DNA of 64,000 nt from NCBI GenBank assembly GCA_947495425.1, contig CANLYR010000007.1, positions 62,001-126,000 of the forward strand, in the 5' to 3' direction. Of this stretch, positions 26,970 through 35,556 are shown piece by piece. Every line of letters begins with the position of its first letter. The stretch's first letter is position 1. The DNA comes from an uncultured Aquimarina sp. (GTDB lineage: Bacteria; Bacteroidota; Bacteroidia; Flavobacteriales; Flavobacteriaceae). Under the pieces are notes generated by a model. The model ran no database searches and was not told the origin of the DNA. It was given only the letters and a program-made list of their open reading frames with translations. The position numbers and the translations under genes were made by a program.

Positions 26970-29288
26970 ATGCTTACACACAATCTTGGCTACCCGCGAA
27001 TTGGTAGCAAACGGGAGCTTAAAAAGGCTTCTGAAGCCTATTGGTCGGGAAAGACCACACACAAAAACTTAGTACAAGTTGGAAAAAACATCAGGCAAGA
27101 AAACTGGTTATTGCAACAAAGTGCTCAAATTGATTTGATTCCATCCAATGATTTCTCGTTTTATGATCAAGTATTGGATATGTCCTTAGCCGTAGGAGCA
27201 ATCCCCAAACGATACCATGATTTGGTTTCAGAAAAAACATCCATTTTAGATCTCTATTTTGCGATGGCCAGAGGATATCAAAAAGATGGTCTTGATATTA
27301 CGGCGATGGAGATGACTAAGTGGTTTGATACCAATTATCACTATATCGTTCCTGAGTTTTATAAAGATCAAGAATTCAAGCTATTTTCTACAAAGATCAT
27401 TGATGAATTTTATGAAGCCAAACAACTAGGCATCATTACTAAGCCTGTGCTAATCGGGCCTATTTCGTATTTGCTACTAGGAAAAGAGAAAGAAGCTGGC
27501 TTTAAAAGTATAGCGCTAATCGCTAACTTATTACCGGTGTATACCAAAATTATAGAAAAGCTGCATGCCCTTGGGGTAACTTGTATACAGTTTGACGAAC
27601 CTTTTTTGGCATTGGATATCGATGAAGATATCAAATTGGCGTATGCCCAAGTGTACAAAACGCTTAAAACAAAGTTCCCCGAAATCAAATTGATGATTGC
27701 GACGTATTTTGAAGGTGTTACACATAATCTTGACTTGATTGCTAATGCGTTATCTTTTGATATTTTGCATATAGATTTGGTGAGAGACCTTAAACAATTA
27801 GAACCTGTATTAGCAAAGTTGCCAGACGCAATTCAGCTTTCGTTAGGGGTTGTTGATGGGCGTAACGTATGGAAAAATGAATATAAAAAATCGCTTGAAA
27901 TCATTTTTAAGGCCATAAATCGTAGAGGAGAAGCTAATATTCTTATCGCACCGTCTTGTTCTTTATTGCATGCTCCCTGTGATCTAGATCTTGAAGCGCA
28001 AAATGACAATCTATCATCAGACCTACAACAGTGGTTGTCTTTTGCAAAACAAAAGTTAACAGAAGTGTCGACACTAAAACAACTCGCGATGCATCTGGAA
28101 GATGAAACCGTCTTAGCTGAATTAGATCACAATACCGCGTGTCATCAGGCTAGAAAAACATCGGATTTAATTCACAAATCCATCGTAAAAGAGCGTGTCA
28201 AAAAAATTACAACGGATGATGCGGATAGAGCTTCTGTTTTTTCGGTACGAAAAGAGAAACAAAAAAAGCGATTGAATCTGCCTTTGTTTCCTGCCACGAC
28301 TATTGGTTCTTTTCCGCAGACAAAAACGATTCGTAGCTTGAGGTCAAAATATAAAAAAGGAGAACTTTCTTCTGAAGAATATGCACAGTATTTAAAAGAG
28401 GAAACTAAACGTACTATTGAGTTGCAAGAAGCGTTAGGAATAGATGTCTTAGTGCATGGTGAGTATGAACGGAATGATATGGTCGAATATTTTGGAGAAC
28501 AGCTCAACGGGTTTGCTTTTACAACATATGGCTGGGTGCAGAGTTATGGCTCAAGATGTGTAAAACCTCCGATTATTTATGGTGATGTGGACCGCCCGAC
28601 GGCAATGACTGTGGCCTGGTCCTCATATGCACAATCATTAACAGACTTACCGGTCAAAGGAATGCTTACTGGTCCGGTTACGATATTACAATGGTCTTTT
28701 GTAAGAGATGATCAACCTCGATCTGAGACTTGTCTTGAGATTGCATTAGCAATTCGAGACGAAGTAAAAGATCTGGAGAAAGCAGGAATAAAAATTATTC
28801 AAATCGATGAACCTGCAATGCGAGAGGGGTTGCCTTTGTTGAAAAACAAATGGCAAGACTATCTCGAGTGGGCGATAAAAGCTTTTAGGATTTCTGCAAG
28901 TGGAGTAAAAGATCATACTCAGATACATACCCATATGTGCTATTCAGAATTTAATGATATCATTGATCATATCGCTACTATGGATGCCGATGTAATCACG
29001 ATCGAATGTTCTCGATCACAAATGGAATTATTGGATGCCTTTGCAGATTTTGAATATCCAAACGATATAGGACCAGGTGTATATGATATTCATGCACCTA
29101 GAATTCCGCATACCAAAGAAATCGTTGGACTCATGCGCAAAGCACAGCAATATATACCCGAAGAGCAATTGTGGGTCAATCCCGACTGTGGACTTAAAAC
29201 CCGTGGGTGGGATGAAACTAAGAAAGCACTTTTAGCCATGGTAGAAGCCGCAAAACAACTCAGAGTTGAAGTGTCACAAGCGGTTTAA
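26970..29288 (+). CDS. metE: cobalamin-independent methionine synthase
   Basis: MetE transfers the methyl group of 5-methyltetrahydropteroyl-triglutamate to homocysteine, making methionine without B12. The 772-residue product has the two duplicated barrels: the N-terminal half (LGYPRIGSKRELKKA) and the catalytic C-terminal half with LPLFPATTIGSFPQT, HGEYERNDMVEYFGE and the zinc ligands in HTHMCYSEF and NPDCGLKTRGW. Length matches the family. It is controlled by the B12 riboswitch upstream and ends at a hairpin terminator. Confidence 0.97.
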   Translation: MLTHNLGYPRIGSKRELKKASEAYWSGKTTHKNLVQVGKNIRQENWLLQQSAQIDLIPSNDFSFYDQVLDMSLAVGAIPKRYHDLVSEKTSILDLYFAMARGYQKDGLDITAMEMTKWFDTNYHYIVPEFYKDQEFKLFSTKIIDEFYEAKQLGIITKPVLIGPISYLLLGKEKEAGFKSIALIANLLPVYTKIIEKLHALGVTCIQFDEPFLALDIDEDIKLAYAQVYKTLKTKFPEIKLMIATYFEGVTHNLDLIANALSFDILHIDLVRDLKQLEPVLAKLPDAIQLSLGVVDGRNVWKNEYKKSLEIIFKAINRRGEANILIAPSCSLLHAPCDLDLEAQNDNLSSDLQQWLSFAKQKLTEVSTLKQLAMHLEDETVLAELDHNTACHQARKTSDLIHKSIVKERVKKITTDDADRASVFSVRKEKQKKRLNLPLFPATTIGSFPQTKTIRSLRSKYKKGELSSEEYAQYLKEETKRTIELQEALGIDVLVHGEYERNDMVEYFGEQLNGFAFTTYGWVQSYGSRCVKPPIIYGDVDRPTAMTVAWSSYAQSLTDLPVKGMLTGPVTILQWSFVRDDQPRSETCLEIALAIRDEVKDLEKAGIKIIQIDEPAMREGLPLLKNKWQDYLEWAIKAFRISASGVKDHTQIHTHMCYSEFNDIIDHIATMDADVITIECSRSQMELLDAFADFEYPNDIGPGVYDIHAPRIPHTKEIVGLMRKAQQYIPEEQLWVNPDCGLKTRGWDETKKALLAMVEAAKQLRVEVSQAV

Positions 29289-29322
29289 TTATTGCGAACT
29301 TAGATAGTGTATGTAAACTAGT

Positions 29323-29357
29323 AATGGCTCCTGTTATTATAATAGGAGTCATTTTGA
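29323..29357 (+). terminator. terminator after metE
   Basis: AATGGCTCCTGTT pairs with AATAGGAGTCATT (two G-T pairs) around a 5-base loop, followed by TTGATTTT. Confidence 0.8.
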
Positions 29358-29510
29358 TTTTACTCCTATCACTTCAGAGAAATGCGTTTCTATATTTAAT
29401 TGAAAATGAGCATAGAAAGAAGTAGAGAAGCCAAAACAATACTCATGATCTTGTTTGATAATATAACTGCTTGATTCAGAAAAAATCTCGTAATGATACC
29501 GTTGACCCAA

Positions 29511-29738
29511 GAGACCTTGTGTTGGGCCAAAAAGACCCTCAGGAAAGCCGAAAAGACGAACTTTTTAACCTTTCTAGTTAAAATTTTAGCACCGAAGGCT
29601 AAAATTTTAAGGTCGCCTATTGAAATTTCAAGAACAAAACCTGAAAATTTTGCTGTCATGAGCTAAACGCTTCGTCAAAAAGGCTCTCGAGATGGCCAAA
29701 AAGGCCCATGACATGGTCTCAGAGGTTTAACACAAGGT
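29511..29738. repeat. nested inverted-repeat element of unknown nature
   Basis: The outer arms ACCTTGTGTT (29514-29523) and AACACAAGGT (29729-29738) are exact complements. Inside them, in matching order, are GGGCC/GGCCC (29524-29528, 29703-29707), CTC/GAG, AGCC/GGCT (29546-29549, 29682-29685) and GACGAA/TTCGTC (29555-29560, 29671-29676). At the centre a perfect 13-base-pair hairpin TTAAAATTTTAGC/GCTAAAATTTTAA spans 29578-29610. The element lies between two terminators and has no convincing reading frame. It could be a structured RNA or a miniature mobile element. Confidence 0.55.
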
Positions 29739-29748
29739 AAACGGTGTT

Positions 29749-29798
29749 AAAAATTCAACCGTTGCTACTGAATTTTCAATAGTAACGGTTGAATTTTT
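29749..29798. terminator. bidirectional terminator after the ABC transporter gene
   Basis: AAAAATTCAACCGTT pairs perfectly with AACGGTTGAATTTTT and the stem continues with ACT/AGT after a 3-base bulge. A-runs and T-runs flank both sides. It lies 33 bases past the transporter stop. Confidence 0.85.
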
Positions 29799-29831
29799 AA
29801 AAAATCTATTTTTACGAAGTAATGGTACCGA

Positions 29832-31610
29832 TTATATCCTGGCTTGATAGGTATATAGATCAAAATACCGACCTTCTGCCGCAATCAATTCATCATGTGT
29901 CCCTCGCTCTGCAATGTTACCAGCTTCTATAACCAAAATCTGATCTGCTTTTTTGATGGTACTCAGTCGGTGTGCGATAACAAAGGTAGTTCTACCTTTC
30001 ATCAGTTCACCAAGACTTTTTTGTATCAAGGCTTCACTTTCGGTATCCAGGTTAGAGGTAGCTTCATCGAGTATAATAATTTTTGGGTCAGCAAGGATGG
30101 CTCTGGCAATAGCAATTCGTTGTCGTTGTCCTCCGGATAGTTTTACGCCACGTTCGCCTATCAGCGTTTCTAGTCCGTCATCAAAACGATCAGTAAACTC
30201 ATTAACATAAGCAGCTTTTACAGCTTGGTGCAGTTGTTCTTCGGTAGCATCAGGTCGTGGGAAAAGAATGTTTTGCCGTATGGTACCTTCGAACAAAAAT
30301 TCATCTTGTAAAACAACACCCAGGTTACGGCGATAACTGGTTAGTTTCACCTTTGAGATATCATGGCCGTCAATAGTGATAAGACCAGATTTTGGATTCA
30401 AAAAGGTAGCGACTAATCCCGCGATGGTAGATTTGCCAGAGCCAGAGCTACCCACCAGAGCAGTTACCGATCCTGATTGCGCACTAAAACTTATATTATG
30501 CAACACATCTTTTCCTTCTTCGTATGAAAAAGTAACATTATCAAAAATAAGTGTTCCATCGATGTCTCCAAGTGTTATGGTTCGATCCTCTATTTCTTCT
30601 TCGGGAACCAAATTCATGAGTTCTTCTGTGCGATCCAAACCTGCGAGTGCTTCAGTTAATTGGCTACCAATGTTACTCATCTGTACTATTGGAGCAATCA
30701 TAAATCCAAGTAATAGGGTAAATGAAAGAAAATCGCCGATTGTTAATTCATCAATCATGATTTTATAACCACCAATACCCATAATTCCTGTAGATGCGAT
30801 GCCTAGAAGAAAGGTAGAAGAACTGGTCATTAGTGCAGTAGCCGTTAAACTCTTTTTTACATTCTGAAATAAGCGATCCACACCTTTTTCAAACGTTTCG
30901 TTTTCTTGAGTTTCTGCATTAAATCCTTTGATCACTCGTACTCCTGCGAGTGTTTCTATCAGTCTGCCTTTGACCTCGGCATTGATAACTCCTCGTTTTC
31001 TGAATATCGGGCGAATGTATTTGAAAGCTTTGAGTGCTACAATACCAAAAACCGATATGGGTACAAGTACGAATAGCGTCATTGAAGGACTGATTCTAAT
31101 AAGTAGTACTAATGAAATAATTGCTGTAATTGTTCCTCCTACAAGCTGTACTAAACCTGTTCCGATTAGATTTCTGACGCCTTCAACATCACTCATAATT
31201 CTGGATACCAAAGCACCTGATTTTGAATTATCAAAGAAACTGATGGGGAGTGAAAGTACTTTCTTTTGAACTTGTGCGCGTAATTCAGAAATTAAAAATT
31301 GCGCCTGAACACTCAATATTCTTGTTAATAAAAAAGAAGTGACTGCTTGTACCAAAATAGCAGCACCAACCCCCATAAGTAATACACGAAGCATCTCATA
31401 GTTTTTTTGAGCAATCACATCATCCATTAGATATTTGCTAGCTACCGGTAAAACCAGACTGGCTAATCTACTAAGCACAATGAGTAACAAACCAATAAGA
31501 ACAAGGTTTCTTCTTGGCCAGATTATGGTTTTAAAAGCTTGCCCCATTGTAACTTTGGGGCTTTTTTTGTTTTGTGACGTAGTTTTATGTTGAAATTCTT
31601 TCATTGTCAT
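29832..31610 (-). CDS. ABC exporter, fused permease and ATPase (MsbA/BmrA-like)
   Basis: A 592-residue half-transporter. Residues 30-330 form six membrane spans; the ATPase domain follows with Walker A GSSGSGKST (387-395), signature LSGGQ (491-495) and Walker B IIILDE (511-516), then the H-loop AHRLST. This layout fits homodimeric exporters of lipids or drugs. No partner gene is adjacent, and the substrate cannot be inferred. The protein starts with a charged cytoplasmic tail rather than a peptidase domain, unlike the C39 exporter later in the window. Confidence 0.9.
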   Translation of the reverse strand: MTMKEFQHKTTSQNKKSPKVTMGQAFKTIIWPRRNLVLIGLLLIVLSRLASLVLPVASKYLMDDVIAQKNYEMLRVLLMGVGAAILVQAVTSFLLTRILSVQAQFLISELRAQVQKKVLSLPISFFDNSKSGALVSRIMSDVEGVRNLIGTGLVQLVGGTITAIISLVLLIRISPSMTLFVLVPISVFGIVALKAFKYIRPIFRKRGVINAEVKGRLIETLAGVRVIKGFNAETQENETFEKGVDRLFQNVKKSLTATALMTSSSTFLLGIASTGIMGIGGYKIMIDELTIGDFLSFTLLLGFMIAPIVQMSNIGSQLTEALAGLDRTEELMNLVPEEEIEDRTITLGDIDGTLIFDNVTFSYEEGKDVLHNISFSAQSGSVTALVGSSGSGKSTIAGLVATFLNPKSGLITIDGHDISKVKLTSYRRNLGVVLQDEFLFEGTIRQNILFPRPDATEEQLHQAVKAAYVNEFTDRFDDGLETLIGERGVKLSGGQRQRIAIARAILADPKIIILDEATSNLDTESEALIQKSLGELMKGRTTFVIAHRLSTIKKADQILVIEAGNIAERGTHDELIAAEGRYFDLYTYQARI

Positions 31611-31759
31611 TATTTCGTTTACTCGATAATTGAGATTTGAATCCTCCAGGGCTTACCTCGAAGTCAAAAATCAGTTTCTTACAAATGTCTCGTAGATTTG
31701 TCCCGAGGTTTTTACTATCTTTTAAAATAGTACAGTTGATGGAAAAAATACACTACGAA

Positions 31760-32521
31760 TTAGCTAGTTTTTTTAGCAGTTCCTCTGTCTTTCTTTTTAT
31801 TTCGCACAAAAATCAACTTAGATCGACCTTTTGAAGCTTCGCGTTGTTCTATTTCAAAACTTTTGATCGATTTTATTAATGGTGTTAATTTTTGAAAACC
31901 AAAGTTTCGAGAATCAAAATTGGGTTGCTTCTTTTGTAAAAGGCTACCGATTTCGCCAAGAAATGCCCAGCCATCATCATCTGCCAAATCTGATATCGTA
32001 TTTGAGATGAGTCTGATATCTTTTGTTGTTATTTTATCTACGCTACTTTTTGTAGTAGGTTTGCTATCTGTAGTTTCATTTTCCTCTGCTTCATGTTTTA
32101 AGATTTCAAGATAAATAAACTTATCGCAAGCCACGATAAAAGGATTAGGTGTTTTCTTTTCTCCAATCCCAAATACTTTCATTCCCGCTTCACGCAGCCG
32201 TGTTGCCAAACGCGTAAAGTCACTGTCACTAGAGACCAAACAGAAGCCATTCACCTTTTCTGAATATAAGATATCCATAGCATCGATGATCATAGCAGAG
32301 TCTGTAGCATTTTTGCCTCTGGTGTATCCGTATTGCTGGATGGGTGTGATTGCATTTTCTAAAAGAATTTTTTTCCACTTTGAGAGGTCGGGTTTGGTCC
32401 AATCACCATAAATTCTTTTTATGGTTGGGTTACCATATTTGGCAATTTCTTCCATCATTTCTTTAATATAACTAGATGGGATATTATCACCGTCGATAAG
32501 TACTGCAAGATTTAGATCCAT
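31760..32521 (-). CDS. NYN-domain protein with C-terminal LOTUS/OST-HTH-like domain
   Basis: A 253-residue protein whose first 150 residues form an NYN (PIN-like) nuclease fold: VLIDGDNIPSSY (8-19), TDSAMIIDAMDIL and LVSSDSDFTRLATRLRE supply the acidic residues that bind metal. Residues 175-245 (DIRLISNTISDLADDDGWAFLGEIGSLLQKKQPNFDSRNFGFQKLTPLIKS) fit an OST-HTH/LOTUS RNA-binding domain. The pair suggests RNA cleavage or turnover. It lies 43 bases after the helicase stop on the same strand, an arrangement consistent with joint transcription. Confidence 0.85.
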   Translation of the reverse strand: MDLNLAVLIDGDNIPSSYIKEMMEEIAKYGNPTIKRIYGDWTKPDLSKWKKILLENAITPIQQYGYTRGKNATDSAMIIDAMDILYSEKVNGFCLVSSDSDFTRLATRLREAGMKVFGIGEKKTPNPFIVACDKFIYLEILKHEAEENETTDSKPTTKSSVDKITTKDIRLISNTISDLADDDGWAFLGEIGSLLQKKQPNFDSRNFGFQKLTPLIKSIKSFEIEQREASKGRSKLIFVRNKKKDRGTAKKTS

Positions 32522-32564
32522 AAAAAAATATTAGCCGTTAGCCAGCATGTTGTTTTGTGATAAA

Positions 32565-33920
32565 TCACCTTCTTTTCTTCTTATTTTTTAAGTTATAGGT
32601 TTTATCCCCTTTAGTCTTTGGTTTTTTGTATTTCTTTTTTATCTCACGTTGGTAAGATCCTCCCTGATTGGTTTTTTTGTTTTTTTCTTTCTTTTCATGA
32701 AAAGCAGCTCCAACTTCATGATTAGGTCGCTTATGCGGGTTGTTGATCTCCTTTACTTTAGGTTGTTCTTCGGGAGTGAGTTGTTCAGAGATTGTTACTT
32801 CTGCAGGCAGTTCGAGTTGCTCGATTTTCATTTCCATCAGACCCTCGATCGCATCCAGATGCTCCTGTTCTTTTTCGGTGGTGAGCACAAAAGAGACTCC
32901 TTCTTTTTCTGCACGTCCTGTTCTGCCTATTCTGTGCATATAGTTCTCTGGATATTCCGGCGTATCGAGATTAATTACCTGACTCACATTTTCTATATCC
33001 AGTCCTCTGGCCATGACATCAGTGGCAATGAGGATACGATTTTCTCCTTTTCTAAACTGTTCTATACTACGCAACCTGTAATTCTGAGTTTTATTAGAAT
33101 GAATGATACAGATTTCATCAGCATATTTTTGTTCTAGTTGCTCGAATAATCGATCAGCAATTTTTTTGAACCCAACAAAAATTAAGGTTTTATGGTAGGT
33201 TTCTCTATCAGAAAGTAAATGCTTTAGCAGGTTAACTTTGGTATAAAAGTTGGGTACTCTAAAACCATATTGCTTGATATTCTCGAGTGGTGTTCCACTT
33301 TTGGCAACAGATATTTTTTGGGGTTTGATAAAGGTTTCTGAAATCATTTGATCTACTTCATCTGTCATGGTAGCAGAAAACATAATATTTTGTCGCTGCC
33401 GCGGAAGGATATCAAAAATATTCATCAATTGATGTCTAAACCCAAGATCAAGCATCACATCTACTTCATCAATCACAATTTTTTGGATTGATTTTAATTG
33501 TAATACTCTACTCACCGCCAGATCATATAAACGCCCGGGTGTGGCTACAATAATATCCAACCCTTCAGAAACGGCTTGTTTTTGGGTATTGATATTGGTG
33601 CCACCATAGACTCCTGTAATACGCATATTGATATAGGTGGATAGTTTTTCAATTTCATCAACTACTTGTACAACAAGTTCTCGAGTCGGTACTAATACTA
33701 ATACTCTGGGGTTTTGTTGTACAGAATATTTCAACATTCTTAAAATAGGAAGCATATAGGCATAAGTTTTACCAGTACCTGTTTGTGCAATACCTACAAC
33801 ATCTTTACCCGACATCACTACAGAAAATGCTTGTTCTTGGATTGGTGTAGGAGTTTCGAACCCCAAATCATCAAGGGCATTGATAAGTTGTGTGCTTAAA
33901 TTTAAATCTCTAAAAGTCAA
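32565..33920 (-). CDS. DEAD/DEAH-box RNA helicase (RhlE-like)
   Basis: A helicase of about 451 residues with AQTGTGKT (45-52), PTRELVVQ, TPGR, motif II DEVD (151-154), SATM, and HRIGRTGR, ending in a lysine-rich tail that probably binds RNA. A start further upstream at 33944 (TTG) would lie inside the -7 promoter element, so the TTG at 33920, giving MTFRDLNLS, is preferred; it matches the Q-motif region of the family. It unwinds structured RNA in ribosome assembly or decay. The NYN gene follows. Confidence 0.87.
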   Translation of the reverse strand: MTFRDLNLSTQLINALDDLGFETPTPIQEQAFSVVMSGKDVVGIAQTGTGKTYAYMLPILRMLKYSVQQNPRVLVLVPTRELVVQVVDEIEKLSTYINMRITGVYGGTNINTQKQAVSEGLDIIVATPGRLYDLAVSRVLQLKSIQKIVIDEVDVMLDLGFRHQLMNIFDILPRQRQNIMFSATMTDEVDQMISETFIKPQKISVAKSGTPLENIKQYGFRVPNFYTKVNLLKHLLSDRETYHKTLIFVGFKKIADRLFEQLEQKYADEICIIHSNKTQNYRLRSIEQFRKGENRILIATDVMARGLDIENVSQVINLDTPEYPENYMHRIGRTGRAEKEGVSFVLTTEKEQEHLDAIEGLMEMKIEQLELPAEVTISEQLTPEEQPKVKEINNPHKRPNHEVGAAFHEKKEKNKKTNQGGSYQREIKKKYKKPKTKGDKTYNLKNKKKRR

Positions 33921-33941
33921 TTGATTTATTTTTTGATGGTA

Positions 33942-33949
33942 CAAAGGTA
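33942..33949 (-). promoter_or_regulatory. -7 promoter element for the RhlE-like helicase
   Basis: On the minus strand the bases read TACCTTTG, identical to the element before the other helicase gene. It predicts a 16-base leader before the TTG start at 33920. Confidence 0.5.
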
Positions 33950-34080
33950 GCCTTATTTTTGGGGATTCGATTTATGAGGATCAATATTAAATTATACAAT
34001 AAGAATTAGTCAGACATAAGAAAATAAGAATGTATAGGTGCCATTTTATAATTTGATACTTTTTTGGCTTTTGTCTGATC

Positions 34081-34088
34081 TATTTTTG
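34081..34088 (+). promoter_or_regulatory. -7 promoter element for the Cys-rich lipoprotein
   Basis: TATTTTTG matches TAnnTTTG; TTTTGG at 34062-34067 lies at a suitable distance for a -33 element. Confidence 0.5.
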
Positions 34089-34120
34089 AATATCAATTTA
34101 AAACACAAATTATGATACTC

Positions 34121-34903
34121 ATGAAAAACGCATTAAAAACCATTGTATTGAGTAGCGTACTATTTGCTTTTTTTATAGCATGTAGTGACGACTCAGCTAC
34201 CGAAGCGCAAATGCCTGATGAAATTACAGGAGAAGAAACACCAGATGAGGAAACGCCAGATGAAGAAGTAATCATAGAAGATTTTACTAATTTTAAAAGC
34301 GATCCAAAGCTTATAGAGTACGTAGAACAATCAATAAATGCGTTGAATAGACAAGTTGATCTAGAAACCGCATCTTTGTTTGAAGAAACAATTGAACTGT
34401 CGAACCAGCAACATCAAGAACTAGCCATTGCCTTAGGTTTTGATAGCATAGAACAAATGAATGAATATAATGATCTTAGAATTGAAAGTTGGGAACAACT
34501 AGTTAAACGGTTTGACTTAAGAAATCAAAATGAAGTAGAAATTAATGAAACCTTAGTTGATCTATTTATGGAACAAGTAGAACAAGTCGTGAACAGAAAC
34601 CCAGAGCAACTAAATATAGGCAAAGGACCAATGGATTGGCGGTGTACACCTTGTTACATTACATACAGAGAAAAATCCAGAGAAAGAAGAAATACATTTC
34701 ATGCCATGCAAGAAGTATGTTGGGATCAGCGACAAGAAGATGGGGATCTAGAAAATTTCAGAAAATGCCAATCAAGAGCTGTGCGCATAAACGAAATCAA
34801 ACTTTTCAAAAACCATTTTGATGTTATTTGTTGTTATTACAACCTATGCAATATTGTAATTAATTCTAATGTTTATGAAATTTGTGAAGTACCGAGTATT
34901 TAA
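34121..34903 (+). CDS. lipoprotein with TPDEE repeats and cysteine-rich end, unknown function
   Basis: A predicted lipoprotein of 260 residues, start at 34121 (MKNALKTIVLSSVLFAFFIAC, lipobox cysteine 21); an alternative ATG 9 bases upstream exists. After the lipid anchor come acidic repeats (EETPDEETPDEEV), then a helical middle (ETIELSNQQHQELAIALGF). The last 85 residues hold nine cysteines (WRCTPC, EVCW, RKCQ, VICCYYNLC, EICE), which probably form disulfides outside the cell. No family is recognised. Confidence 0.6.
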   Translation: MKNALKTIVLSSVLFAFFIACSDDSATEAQMPDEITGEETPDEETPDEEVIIEDFTNFKSDPKLIEYVEQSINALNRQVDLETASLFEETIELSNQQHQELAIALGFDSIEQMNEYNDLRIESWEQLVKRFDLRNQNEVEINETLVDLFMEQVEQVVNRNPEQLNIGKGPMDWRCTPCYITYREKSRERRNTFHAMQEVCWDQRQEDGDLENFRKCQSRAVRINEIKLFKNHFDVICCYYNLCNIVINSNVYEICEVPSI

Positions 34904-34988
34904 TTAAAGTTTCATAAGGTAAAAAATGTTTAAATCACTTCTTCATATAAACAATAGTAAGTCTTATTATATCTAGATTTTTTTTAAT

Positions 34989-34996
34989 TATTTTTG
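34989..34996 (+). promoter_or_regulatory. -7 promoter element for the FMN reductase-pabB unit
   Basis: TATTTTTG matches TAnnTTTG exactly, 21 bases before the ATG at 35017. Confidence 0.5.
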
Positions 34997-35016
34997 GTAG
35001 CACAAATTAATTATTC

Positions 35017-35550
35017 ATGAAAAATATTCTTGCCTTTTCTGGTTCTAACAGTAGTACTTCAATAAATCAAAAACTTGTTGAGTATGTAGCTTCAAAAATT
35101 AAAGAACATAAGGTAAAGGTGGTTAATTTGATCGATTATCCAATGCCAATGTATAGTGAGGATGAAGAGAAAAATAGTTTCCCGGGAATGGCCATGGGGC
35201 TAAAACAACAAATATCTGAAGCAGATGCACTTATTATTTCTGTAAATGAACATAATGGTAGTTGGAGTGCCTTTTTTAAGAATATCATAGATTGGTTATC
35301 TCGCCTGGATCGTAATTTTTTAGTAGGAAAGAAAATTCTTTTAATGAGTACTGCTCCCGGTAAAAGAGGAGGGGTAGGCTCACTAGAGTATGCAAAGAGT
35401 GTATTGCCCAGATTTGGCGGTGAGGTTGTAGAAAGTTTTAGTTTCCCTTCTTTTTATAATAACTTTTCTTCAGATTCTAATACGGTCAAAGATGAGACTC
35501 TTTTATTGGGATTAAACCAAGTTCTCAGTACTTTTGCGCATCAAATCTAA
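35017..35550 (+). CDS. NADPH-dependent FMN reductase family protein
   Basis: A 177-residue flavodoxin-fold protein. FSGSNSSTSINQKLV (5-19) is the FMN phosphate-binding loop, and SVNEHNGSWSAFFKNIIDWLSR corresponds to the P-E-Y-N-x-S-x-P segment of the family, in a diverged form. It should reduce FMN, quinones or azo compounds with NAD(P)H. pabB follows after 6 bases, so both are probably read from the promoter at 34989. Confidence 0.85.
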   Translation: MKNILAFSGSNSSTSINQKLVEYVASKIKEHKVKVVNLIDYPMPMYSEDEEKNSFPGMAMGLKQQISEADALIISVNEHNGSWSAFFKNIIDWLSRLDRNFLVGKKILLMSTAPGKRGGVGSLEYAKSVLPRFGGEVVESFSFPSFYNNFSSDSNTVKDETLLLGLNQVLSTFAHQI

Positions 35551-35556
35551 TGGCAG

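Noticed and set aside
29396..29659. 87-codon open frame on the minus strand in the metE/ABC gap
   Set aside because: It runs through the arms of the inverted-repeat element, has no family resemblance and ends in the metE terminator region; coding is unlikely.
31637..31834. 65-codon frame between the ABC and NYN genes
   Set aside because: It runs into the NYN coding region on the opposite strand, with no signal or family evidence.
34112..34120. Upstream ATG start of the Cys-rich lipoprotein
   Set aside because: The downstream ATG at 34121 opens the signal peptide directly; both are possible but the second is more natural.
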